Shown here in pieces: positions 1 through 5,455 of a stretch of 5,455 nucleotides of DNA. Under the pieces are notes generated by a model. The model had not been told where the DNA came from and did not search any database. It saw only the letters and a list, made by a program, of their open reading frames with translations. Positions within the stretch are counted from its first letter, which is position 1. Each line of letters begins with the position of its first letter. The translations under genes and the position numbers were made by a program. This DNA comes from Acidobacteriota bacterium (GTDB taxonomy: Bacteria; Acidobacteriota; Vicinamibacteria; Vicinamibacterales; Vicinamibacteraceae): positions 1 through 5,455 of the forward strand of contig JAEYZV010000040.1 of the NCBI GenBank assembly GCA_023427865.1, written 5' to 3'.

Positions 1-59
1 ATTTCAGGAATTGCGCCAGCCACGTCATGCATCGAAGGTTGGCGCTCGTCGTGACAATT

Positions 60-79
60 CGGCAATTCTGCAATTGCCG
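60..79 (-). terminator. Perfect hairpin directly after the FAD oxidase stop, possible terminator
   Basis: An 8-bp perfect stem (CGGCAATT / AATTGCCG) with a 4-nt loop begins at the base after the TAG stop (82-80). Its position suggests a 3'-end structure for the operon transcript. The stem is only half GC and the following minus-strand bases (AATTGTCACG) are not a U-tract, so it is a weak candidate for intrinsic termination. Further left, a 9-bp imperfect inverted repeat (13-21 with 37-45, one non-Watson-Crick position) may also fold. Confidence 0.35.
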
Positions 80-1510
80 CTATGCAGGAAACATCTTCCC
101 CGGATTGAGGATGTTCAGCGGGTCGAACGCGGCCTTGACGCGACGCTGCAGGTCGATCTCCACCGGCGACAGCTCGAGCGGCACGAACGGCAGCTTCGAG
201 AAGCCGATGCCGTGCTCGCCGCTTATCGAGCCCTCGAGCGCCACGACGCCTTCGAACAGCAGCCGTTCGGCGCGCTGGGCCGACGCCACCGCCCGAGGAT
301 CGGCCGGATCGAGCATCAGGTTCACGTGGATGTTGCCGTCTCCCACGTGGCCGAAACACGGCATGCGCACGCCCGGTGACGATGTGCGCAGTTGCGCAAT
401 CAGGTCGAACAGCTCCGGGATGCGGCCCTTCGGCACGACCACGTCGTGGTTGATCTTCAGCGGCGCGAGCACGCGCAGCGAGAGCGAGAGCGACCGGCGC
501 ACGTGCCACAGCTCCTGTCGCGTGGCGACGTCCTCGGCGACGAGCACTTCGGTGGCCGCCGCGTCACGGCAGGCCTGCGCCACGCGGCGGCCCTCCTCGC
601 GGACGGTCTCCTCGAGGCCGTCGACCTCGAGCAGCAACACCGCGCCGGTGCCTTCCGGCGCCAGTGCCCGCGTGCCGAGACTCGTCGCCACCGCATCGAG
701 CGAGTCGCCGTCGATCAGCTCGAGTGCCGACGGCACGACCCGCGCACGAATCAGATTGGTCACCGCGCCCACGGCGTCCCGGATCGACGCAAACGTCGCG
801 CGCAGCGTCACCTGCGTCGGCGGCAGCGGCACGAGCCGGACGATCACCTGCGTGATCACCGCCAGGGTGCCTTCCGATCCCACGAGCAGCTGCGTGAGGT
901 CGTAGCCGACAACGTTCTTCACGCTCTTGCCGCCCGTGTGGATCACCTCGCCCGAGGCGAGCACGGCCTCGAGGCCGAGCACGTAGCGCTTGGTCACGCC
1001 GTACTTGAACGCCCGCGGCCCTCCGGCGCATTCGGCGACGTTACCGCCGATGGTCGACGTGGTCAGGCTTGCCGGGTCGGGCGGGTAGAACAGGCCCACG
1101 GCCTCGACGGCCTTCTGCAGGTCCCCGGTGATGACGTGGGGCTGGACGACAGCCAGCAGGTTCTGCTCGTCGATCTCGAGGATGCGATTCAGTCGCGCGA
1201 GCGCGAGCACGACGCCACCTGATGACGGCACGGCTCCGCCCGTGTAGCCGGTGCCGGCTCCGCGCGGCACGACCGGCACACGGTGCGCGCTGCAGGCCCG
1301 CAGCACCGCCGCAACCTCCGCCGTGCTCCCCGGCCACACCACGACATCGGCCGGCCTGCCCTTCTTCAGCGCGTCGGTGCCGTACGCGATCCGCGCCTCG
1401 TCGTCGGTGCGCACGTGGTCGGCGCCGCCGGCCGATTGCAGCGCCGCAACGAACGCGTCACTGACGGGCCCGTAGGACGCGGGGACCATCATGATCGGCA
1501 GCGGAGGCAC
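80..1510 (-). CDS. GlcD-type FAD-linked 2-hydroxy acid oxidase/dehydrogenase
   Basis: This is a flavoprotein of the vanillyl-alcohol oxidase/PCMH superfamily, close to glycolate oxidase subunit GlcD and D-lactate dehydrogenases, which oxidise a 2-hydroxy acid to a 2-oxo acid. It has 476 residues, normal for GlcD. The N-terminal FAD-binding domain (about 55-195) holds PRGAGTGYTGG (82-92), PPDPASLTTSTIGGNVAE (143-160) and GYDLTQLLVGSEGTLAVIT (202-220). The C-terminal FAD-oxidase domain (about 230-474) holds KINHDVVVP (352-360), the metal-site motif GHVGDGNIH (387-395), SGEHGIG (430-436) and the family ending DPLNILNPGKMF (462-473). No signal peptide or membrane segment is seen. The start is uncertain: GTG 1510 and the tandem ATGs at 1492 and 1489 all lack a good Shine-Dalgarno, so coupling to the aminotransferase is likely. 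The partners GlcE and GlcF are not in the window. Substrate (glycolate, D-lactate or another hydroxy acid) cannot be assigned, so no symbol is given. Confidence 0.93.
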   Translation of the reverse strand: MPPLPIMMVPASYGPVSDAFVAALQSAGGADHVRTDDEARIAYGTDALKKGRPADVVVWPGSTAEVAAVLRACSAHRVPVVPRGAGTGYTGGAVPSSGGVVLALARLNRILEIDEQNLLAVVQPHVITGDLQKAVEAVGLFYPPDPASLTTSTIGGNVAECAGGPRAFKYGVTKRYVLGLEAVLASGEVIHTGGKSVKNVVGYDLTQLLVGSEGTLAVITQVIVRLVPLPPTQVTLRATFASIRDAVGAVTNLIRARVVPSALELIDGDSLDAVATSLGTRALAPEGTGAVLLLEVDGLEETVREEGRRVAQACRDAAATEVLVAEDVATRQELWHVRRSLSLSLRVLAPLKINHDVVVPKGRIPELFDLIAQLRTSSPGVRMPCFGHVGDGNIHVNLMLDPADPRAVASAQRAERLLFEGVVALEGSISGEHGIGFSKLPFVPLELSPVEIDLQRRVKAAFDPLNILNPGKMFPA

Positions 1511-1528
1511 GAGGGGCCGTGTGGCACG

Positions 1529-2734
1529 TCAGGCGTTCTGCGTGGCGTACCTGCCGGCATCGACGTCGGCAATGAACGCGTGGAACCGGCGCGCCGCTTC
1601 CTCCAGCCGCGCCGTGGAGGCGGCGTAGGACAGCCGGAAGAACCCCGGTGCGTCGAAGGCCTCACCCGCCGTGACCACGACGTGCCGGTCCTCGAGCAGC
1701 GCCTGGCAGAAGTCGCCGCTCGTACGCAGGCCGTCCGGCGACAGCAGGGACGACACGTCGACGAACAGGTAGAACGCACCCGCCGGCTTGACGCACGTCA
1801 CGCGCGGGTCGGCCGTCAGCAGCGACCAGATCAGGTCACGACGCCGGCGGTACTCGTCGAGCATGTCGGTCACGCACTGCTGCGGTCCGGTCAGCGCGGC
1901 CACCGCCGCCTTCTGCGTGATCGAGCACACGTTGCTCGTCGCGTGGCTCTGGATGGCATTGGACGCAGCCACGACCTCCTTCGAGGCGAGCATCCAGCCG
2001 CAGCGCCAGCCCGTCATCGCATACGCCTTCGAGGCGGATCCGGTGAGGATCGTCCGCTCGCGCATGCGCTCACCGAGCACGCGGGGCAGATTGTGCGGCA
2101 CCGGGTCGTAGATCAGCTTCTCGTAGCAGAGGTCGAGGATGATCCAGATGCCCCGCGCCGCGGCCGCGTCGGCGATGGCCGCCATGTCTGCCTCGCCGAT
2201 GAGCGCGCCTGTCGGATTGGCCGGCGAGTTGATGACGATCGCGCGGGTGCGCGGGGTGAACGCCTCCAGGAACGGACGCGCCGTGATCGCGAAGCCGTCC
2301 TCCGGCGAGCAACGCACGATCACCGGGGTCGCCTCGGCGAGCTTGATCTGCTCGACGATGGTCGGCCATCCGGGCGTATGCGTGATCACCTCGTCGCCGG
2401 GACCGAACACGGCGAGGGCCGCGTTGACGAGGGCCTGCTTGCCCCCGGCGCAGACGATGACCTCGCTTTCGTCGTAGTCCACGCCGTAGTCGGCCTTGTA
2501 GCGCGCCAGGATCGCGTGCTTCAACTCGCTCGTGCCGGAATTGGACGTGTACTTGGTGAAGTTGGCGCTGATGGCCGCGCGCGCGGCATCCTTCACGTGC
2601 TCTGGGGTCGGAAAGTCGGGCTCGCCCGCGCTGAGATCGACGACGTCGACGCCGGCCTGGCGAAGCCGCTCTGCGGCGATGAGTCCCTTCATCGTCGGCG
2701 ATGAAGAGATGCGGGTCGTGCGACTTGCGAGCAT
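1529..2734 (-). CDS. Class I PLP-dependent aminotransferase (aspartate aminotransferase-like, subgroup I-gamma)
   Basis: This is a fold-type I aminotransferase of 401 residues that probably moves an amino group between a dicarboxylic amino acid and a 2-oxo acid. Visible motifs: LSAGEPDFPTPEHV (34-47); GGKQAL (97-102); PGW (121-123), placing the ring-stacking aromatic; SPANPTG (170-176); DLCYEKLIYD (201-210), with the pyridine-contacting Asp and the Tyr; SASKAYAMTGWRCG (233-246), with PLP Schiff-base Lys236; and RLSYA (367-371), with the substrate carboxylate Arg367. Lys99 aligns with Thermus thermophilus AspAT Lys109, which contacts the distal carboxylate. That favours aspartate or prephenate as substrate, though by family knowledge neither is certain. 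DLCY replaces the more common DEIY, but the catalytic Asp and Tyr remain. The ATG at 2734 has AGGAG 7 nt upstream. An FAD oxidase follows after 18 nt in the same frame. An alanine or aromatic aminotransferase activity is also possible. Confidence 0.95.
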   Translation of the reverse strand: MLASRTTRISSSPTMKGLIAAERLRQAGVDVVDLSAGEPDFPTPEHVKDAARAAISANFTKYTSNSGTSELKHAILARYKADYGVDYDESEVIVCAGGKQALVNAALAVFGPGDEVITHTPGWPTIVEQIKLAEATPVIVRCSPEDGFAITARPFLEAFTPRTRAIVINSPANPTGALIGEADMAAIADAAAARGIWIILDLCYEKLIYDPVPHNLPRVLGERMRERTILTGSASKAYAMTGWRCGWMLASKEVVAASNAIQSHATSNVCSITQKAAVAALTGPQQCVTDMLDEYRRRRDLIWSLLTADPRVTCVKPAGAFYLFVDVSSLLSPDGLRTSGDFCQALLEDRHVVVTAGEAFDAPGFFRLSYAASTARLEEAARRFHAFIADVDAGRYATQNA

Positions 2735-2741
2735 GCGTCAA

Positions 2742-2746
2742 CTCCT
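2742..2746 (-). promoter_or_regulatory. Shine-Dalgarno of the aminotransferase gene
   Basis: AGGAG on the minus strand lies 7 nt upstream of the ATG at 2734 and supports that start. In the 60 or so bases upstream I see no convincing sigma-70 promoter. There is only a small perfect palindrome, GCCCG-ATC-CGGGC (2775-2787), of unknown role. Whether the aminotransferase has its own promoter is therefore open. Confidence 0.8.
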
Positions 2747-2793
2747 GCTTTCCCGTATGCCTTGAGGCGGTGAGGCCCGATCCGGGCGTCGCC

Positions 2794-2831
2794 GGGCCAG
2801 GCTGGGACAGCCGGCCCTACCACGTGCAGCC
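2794..2831 (-). repeat. REP-like palindromic repeat, copy 1 (full)
   Basis: This 38-nt unit is repeated exactly at 2834-2871, at a 40-bp period. On the plus strand it forms GGGCC, a bulged A, GGCTG, a GGA loop, CAGCC and GGCCC (2794-2817), a 10-bp stem with one bulge. Read on the minus strand the palindrome is headed directly by GTAG (2820-2817), the arrangement seen in enterobacterial REP and Stenotrophomonas SMAG elements. The head partly overlaps the stem end. A CACGTG palindrome (2821-2826) lies in the linker. The unit is seen directly; the REP assignment is by analogy. Confidence 0.8.
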
Positions 2832-2833
2832 CG

Positions 2834-2871
2834 GGGCCAGGCTGGGACAGCCGGCCCTACCACGTGCAGCC
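2834..2871 (-). repeat. REP-like palindromic repeat, copy 2 (full)
   Basis: This is identical over 38 nt to copy 1 and in the same orientation, with the stem at 2834-2857 and the GTAG head at 2860-2857 on the minus strand. Perfect identity between the neighbours points to a recent tandem duplication. The hairpin is strong and lies about 13-27 nt downstream of the coaD stop in the coaD transcript. It could stabilise that mRNA 3' end or impede 3' exonucleases. No U-tract follows, so a classical intrinsic terminator is unlikely. Confidence 0.8.
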
Positions 2872-2888
2872 GGCCAGGCGGCCCTACC
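2872..2888 (-). repeat. REP-like repeat, copy 3 (internally shortened), overlapping coaD stop
   Basis: These 17 nt equal the outer parts of the full unit with exactly ten bases (TGGGACAGCC, most of the hairpin tip) missing. On the minus strand it reads GTAG followed by GGCC, a short GCCT loop and GGCC, so a minimal hairpin remains. The TAG of the GTAG head (2886-2884) is the coaD stop codon. The match is short but lies directly against copy 2, which makes chance unlikely. Confidence 0.65.
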
Positions 2889-3363
2889 TTCCGCGCAGGC
2901 GCGAGACGACCGCCGGCGGCACGAACGCGTCGATGGCCCCGCCGAGGACGTGCACCTGCCGCACGAGCGTGGAACTGACGTGCCCCCACGACGGCGAGGC
3001 CGCCAGGTACACCGTCTCGAGGCCGGGCAGCAGCGCCGCGTTCATCCGCGCCATGGGCCATTCGTGCTCGTAGTCGGAGACACTGCGCAACCCGCGGACG
3101 ACCACCGTCGCCCCGTGCAGGCGCGCCGCGTCCACGAGCAACCCGTCGAACGACACCACCTCGATGCCGGCATCCCCGGCCACCGAGTCACGGACGATGG
3201 CGACACGGTCTTCCAGCGAGAGCAGCGGCGACTTGCCCGGGTTGACGAGCACCGCCACCACGACGTGCGCAAACAGGGCCCGGGCCCGGACGATCACGTC
3301 GAGATGACCGTTCGTCAGCGGATCGAACGACCCTGCGACGATCGCGCGACGCCCGTCAGCCAC
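2884..3363 (-). CDS. coaD: Phosphopantetheine adenylyltransferase (PPAT)
   Basis: CoaD transfers an adenylyl group from ATP to 4'-phosphopantetheine, giving dephospho-CoA and pyrophosphate, the penultimate step of coenzyme A synthesis. The predicted protein has 159 residues, the usual size of the bacterial enzyme. The nucleotidyltransferase signature is GSFDPLTNGH (11-20), containing the T/HxGH motif at 17-20. VVRGLRSVSDYEHEWPMARMN (88-108) is the conserved substrate-binding block, and SSTLVRQV (130-137) with FVPPAV (147-152) is the typical C-terminal region. The frame is open far upstream inside rsmD. I chose the GTG at 3363 because it puts GSFDP at the expected distance from the N-terminus and has a strong AAGGAG 6 nt upstream. 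The start overlaps the rsmD end by 8 nt. The TAG stop lies inside a truncated REP-like repeat (2872-2888), which also supplies the last codon and a half. Identification is secure. Confidence 0.97.
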   Translation of the reverse strand: MADGRRAIVAGSFDPLTNGHLDVIVRARALFAHVVVAVLVNPGKSPLLSLEDRVAIVRDSVAGDAGIEVVSFDGLLVDAARLHGATVVVRGLRSVSDYEHEWPMARMNAALLPGLETVYLAASPSWGHVSSTLVRQVHVLGGAIDAFVPPAVVSRLRGR

Positions 3364-3916
3364 CCGGCACTCCTTCCTCGTCAGCGGCGTAGAACGACAA
3401 CGTGCTGTCGCCCTGGGCGAGCGTCCGCGTGCGCACGAGGCCGGCCGCCGCCTCCGGTGCGACGCGTCGTGTCGCATGCTCGAGCACGACGACACCGCCC
3501 ATCGCCACGTGCGTGGCGGCGAGTTGCAGCCAGGGGTCGAGCGAGCGTTGCGCGTACGGAGGATCGAGGAACACGACATCGAAGGGACCGCCCGTGAAGA
3601 CGGCTGCGCGCGCCAGGGCGTCGCGACGGTCGATAGTATAGCCCCCGCTCACCTGGCACTTGCGCAGGTTCGCCTCGATGAGCGCCACCGCGCGTCGATC
3701 CTGCTCGACGAAGGTCACCCAGCCAGCGCCCCGACTCAGCGCCTCGAGACCGACGGCGCCGGTACCTGCGCAGACGTCGAGGACACGGGCGCCCTCGATG
3801 CGCGGCGCCAGCACGTTGAACAGCGTCTCCCGCAGGCGGTCCGACGTCGGCCGCACGCCCTCCCACGTCGGCGCCTGCAGGGTCCGGCCCTTGAACGCAC
3901 CGGCGATGATCCGCAT
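3356..3916 (-). CDS. rsmD: 16S rRNA (guanine(966)-N2)-methyltransferase RsmD
   Basis: RsmD is an S-adenosylmethionine-dependent methyltransferase that modifies G966 of 16S rRNA (E. coli numbering) during 30S assembly in the cytoplasm. The predicted protein has 186 residues, normal for the family. It opens with the family signature MRIIAGAFKGR (1-11), followed by RPTSDRLRETLFN (22-34). The SAM-binding motif I is VLDVCAGTGAVGLEALSRGA (45-64). An acidic residue ends the next strand (FVEQD, 69-73), and the catalytic DPPY is at 118-121. I chose the ATG at 3916 because it gives the canonical N-terminus and forms TGATG with the recG stop. An in-frame start at 3952 would add 12 unconserved residues lying inside recG. 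Only a weak purine stretch precedes the ATG, which fits re-initiation by ribosomes finishing recG. The 3' end overlaps coaD by 8 nt. Confidence 0.96.
   Translation of the reverse strand: MRIIAGAFKGRTLQAPTWEGVRPTSDRLRETLFNVLAPRIEGARVLDVCAGTGAVGLEALSRGAGWVTFVEQDRRAVALIEANLRKCQVSGGYTIDRRDALARAAVFTGGPFDVVFLDPPYAQRSLDPWLQLAATHVAMGGVVVLEHATRRVAPEAAAGLVRTRTLAQGDSTLSFYAADEEGVPGG
3370..3375 (-). promoter_or_regulatory. Shine-Dalgarno of coaD
   Basis: AAGGAG on the minus strand, part of a longer GAGGAAGGAG run, lies 6 nt before the GTG at 3363 and inside the rsmD coding sequence. It decides the coaD start, since the frame stays open for another 72 codons upstream. It also gives coaD a translation signal of its own besides coupling to rsmD. 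Confidence 0.85.
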
Positions 3917-5455
3917 CACCCGACCTGCGCCAGGTTGAACCGACCTGACCACGCCTGCCGCGCGAGCTTGCGCGGCAGGGCCTCGGGCGGCATCCGCGCG
4001 ACGAGGTCGCGCGCCAGCACGTGCGCGTCGGCCATCAGGTCCTGGTCGCGCCGCAGGTCGCCGATGCGCAGCGTCGGCATGCCCGCCTGCCGCGTGCCGA
4101 ACATGTCGCCGGGCCCGCGAATGCCGAGATCGCGCTCGGCGATCACGAACCCGTCGGTCGTCTCGGTCATGGCCTTCAGGCGCTCGCGCGCGTCCTCGCT
4201 GAGCGGCCGCTCGAACAGCAGGATGCAGTAGCTGCGGGCCGCGCCGCGCCCGACCCGGCCGCGCAACTGGTGCAGCTGCGCGAGCCCGAAACGCTCGGCG
4301 TGCTCGACCACCATCACGCTGGCGTTCGGCACGTCGACGCCGACCTCGATGACCGTCGTGGTGACGAGCACGTCCAGCTGGTGCTCGACGAAGGCCTGCA
4401 TCACCGCCTGCTTCTCGGCCGGTTTCAGCTTCCCGTGCAGCAGCCCGAGCCGGATGCCGGCGAGCGCGCCGTGGCGCAACTCCTCCTCCATGCCGATCGC
4501 GGCACGGACGTCGAGCTTGTCGCTGTCCTCGATGATCGGCAGCACGACGTAGGCTTGCCGCCCCTCGGCCACCTGCTCGCGTACGAACGCGTACGCGTCG
4601 TCGCGCCGCACTTCCGGCCGCGCCGTCGTCCGCACCGGCTGTCGGCCCGGCGGGAGATCGCGAATCACCGACACGTCGAGGTCACCGTACGCGGTCAGCG
4701 TGAGCGTGCGCGGAATCGGCGTCGCCGTCATCACCAGGACGTCGGGCTGCCGGCCCTTCGCGCGCAGCCGCGCCCGCTGGCCGACACCGAAGCGGTGCTG
4801 CTCGTCGATGATCACGAGTCCGAGCCGGTCGAAGATGGCCGGCTCCTCGAGCACGGCGTGCGTGCCGACCACGAGCTGCGCCGCGCCGGACGCTATCGCC
4901 GCAAGCGCTTCCTTACGCGTCGTGCTGCGCTGGCTGCCGGTCAGCAACACCGATCGGAACGGCGTCCCCGCCAGGCGGTGCCCGACGGTGCGGGCATGCT
5001 GCTCGGCAAGCAGCTCGGTGGGCGCCATCAGCACCACCTGCAGGTCGTTGGCCATCGCCACCACCGCGGCAAGGAGCGCGACGATGGTCTTGCCGGCGCC
5101 GACGTCGCCCTGCAGCAGGCGGTTCATCGGCGTGGGACGCTGCAGGTCCTCGACGATCTCGCGCACGGCCTGCTTCTGCCCCGGCGTCAGCGTGAACGGC
5201 AGGACGCGCCGCGCGAGATCGCGAGTCGCGTCCGAGACCACGATGCGGTGCGGCTTGGCCGTGGTCCCCAGACGCGCGCGCTGGTCGGCGAGCGCCAGCT
5301 GGAAGAGGACGAACTCCTCGAGAATCAGGCGCACCTGCGCTGGCGTGCGGAACGCGTTCAACTGCTCGACGCTCGTCCCTTCCGGAGGGAAGTGCGTGTC
5401 GAGGAGCGCCTCGCGCCGCGCCGGGAGGCCGCGGTCGCGGCGCCCCACGGGGGGG
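3916..5455 (-). CDS. recG: ATP-dependent DNA helicase RecG, 5' end cut off by window edge
   Basis: RecG is a superfamily 2 double-stranded DNA translocase that remodels stalled replication forks and drives branch migration of Holliday junctions. About 510 residues are visible, numbered here from a GTG at 5448. The family is usually near 700 residues or longer, so most of the N-terminal wedge (OB-fold) domain lies beyond the right edge, and that GTG is not the true start because the frame stays open to the edge. Visible in order: the end of the wedge domain with HFPPEGTS (19-26); LTPGQKQAV (87-95); Walker A GDVGAGKT (114-121); APTELLAEQH (142-151); the DEQH box (215-218); TATPIPRTL (241-249); LLHGKLKP (336-343); and QLRGRVGRG (394-402). 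The C-terminal TRG region follows, with ERDLGIRGPGDMFGTRQAG (438-456). No helicase motif is missing. The TGA stop shares one base with the rsmD ATG, so the two are probably translationally coupled. Identification is very secure. Confidence 0.98.
   Translation of the reverse strand, partial: PPVGRRDRGLPARREALLDTHFPPEGTSVEQLNAFRTPAQVRLILEEFVLFQLALADQRARLGTTAKPHRIVVSDATRDLARRVLPFTLTPGQKQAVREIVEDLQRPTPMNRLLQGDVGAGKTIVALLAAVVAMANDLQVVLMAPTELLAEQHARTVGHRLAGTPFRSVLLTGSQRSTTRKEALAAIASGAAQLVVGTHAVLEEPAIFDRLGLVIIDEQHRFGVGQRARLRAKGRQPDVLVMTATPIPRTLTLTAYGDLDVSVIRDLPPGRQPVRTTARPEVRRDDAYAFVREQVAEGRQAYVVLPIIEDSDKLDVRAAIGMEEELRHGALAGIRLGLLHGKLKPAEKQAVMQAFVEHQLDVLVTTTVIEVGVDVPNASVMVVEHAERFGLAQLHQLRGRVGRGAARSYCILLFERPLSEDARERLKAMTETTDGFVIAERDLGIRGPGDMFGTRQAGMPTLRIGDLRRDQDLMADAHVLARDLVARMPPEALPRKLARQAWSGRFNLAQVG

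Noticed and set aside
1..28. Possible start of another minus-strand gene (ATG at 28, reading MTWLAQFLK to the window edge)
   Set aside because: Nine residues are too few to judge and there is no Shine-Dalgarno upstream. It could be real, but nothing here supports it; sequence left of the window would decide.
1283..2704. 473-codon open frame on the plus strand opposite the aminotransferase and the start of the oxidase
   Set aside because: Its translation is Arg/His-rich with no recognisable motif, and it crosses two well-supported minus-strand genes. Such long antisense frames are expected where stop codons are rare at high GC.
2794..2857. Repeat hairpins as intrinsic terminators
   Set aside because: The stems are strong, but no U-tract follows on either strand, so termination is not supported by sequence alone.
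2794..2871. Repeat block as a CRISPR array
   Set aside because: There are only two full units, and the 38-nt identity within a 40-bp period leaves no room for unique spacers. There are no cas genes in the window.
3364..3579. Longer coaD product starting at 3579
   Set aside because: The extra 72 residues lie inside rsmD, are Arg/Ser-rich and unlike CoaD. The GTG at 3363 has a strong Shine-Dalgarno and gives the standard 159-residue protein.
2701..3597. 298-codon plus-strand frame across the repeat block and coaD
   Set aside because: It is low-complexity and Arg-rich, antisense to coaD and part of rsmD, and runs through the repeats without any recognisable protein feature.
3476..4231. 251-codon plus-strand frame opposite rsmD and recG
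   Set aside because: No domain or codon pattern supports it; it is antisense to two genes with complete family motifs.

Overview
This is a very GC-rich bacterial window in which every gene I can support lies on the minus strand. Read in the direction of transcription, from the right edge to the left, the order is: the 3' three-quarters of recG (branch-migration helicase), rsmD (16S rRNA guanine-N2 methyltransferase), coaD (phosphopantetheine adenylyltransferase), a 149-bp spacer, a class I PLP-dependent aminotransferase, and a GlcD-type FAD-linked oxidase. GC richness, GTG starts and the recG-rsmD-coaD order would suit an Acidobacteriota-like organism, perhaps Vicinamibacteria. That placement is inference from general familiarity; the sequence alone does not prove it.

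Right block (about 2884-5455): recG, rsmD and coaD are packed without gaps. The recG stop and rsmD start share one base (TGATG), and coaD starts inside the last codons of rsmD (8-nt overlap) behind a strong Shine-Dalgarno. This is a compact housekeeping operon for replication-fork repair, ribosome modification and CoA synthesis.

Spacer (2735-2883): it carries the most unusual structure in the window. There are two perfect 38-nt direct repeats at a 40-bp period. Each holds an imperfect palindrome headed on the minus strand by GTAG, the layout of REP elements. A third, internally shortened copy runs into the end of coaD, so the coaD stop codon TAG is part of the repeat's GTAG head.

Left block (80-2734): the aminotransferase has a clear Shine-Dalgarno. 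It is followed 18 nt after its stop by the FAD oxidase, in the same reading frame. Together they could interconvert 2-hydroxy, 2-oxo and 2-amino acids, but the substrates cannot be read from sequence. A short perfect hairpin sits directly after the oxidase stop. The leftmost 59 bases hold no gene I can support.

I see no phage, CRISPR, transposase, toxin-antitoxin or other defence system. The long plus-strand open frames are antisense shadows of high-GC coding sequence. The only candidate for something little described is the REP-like repeat family.
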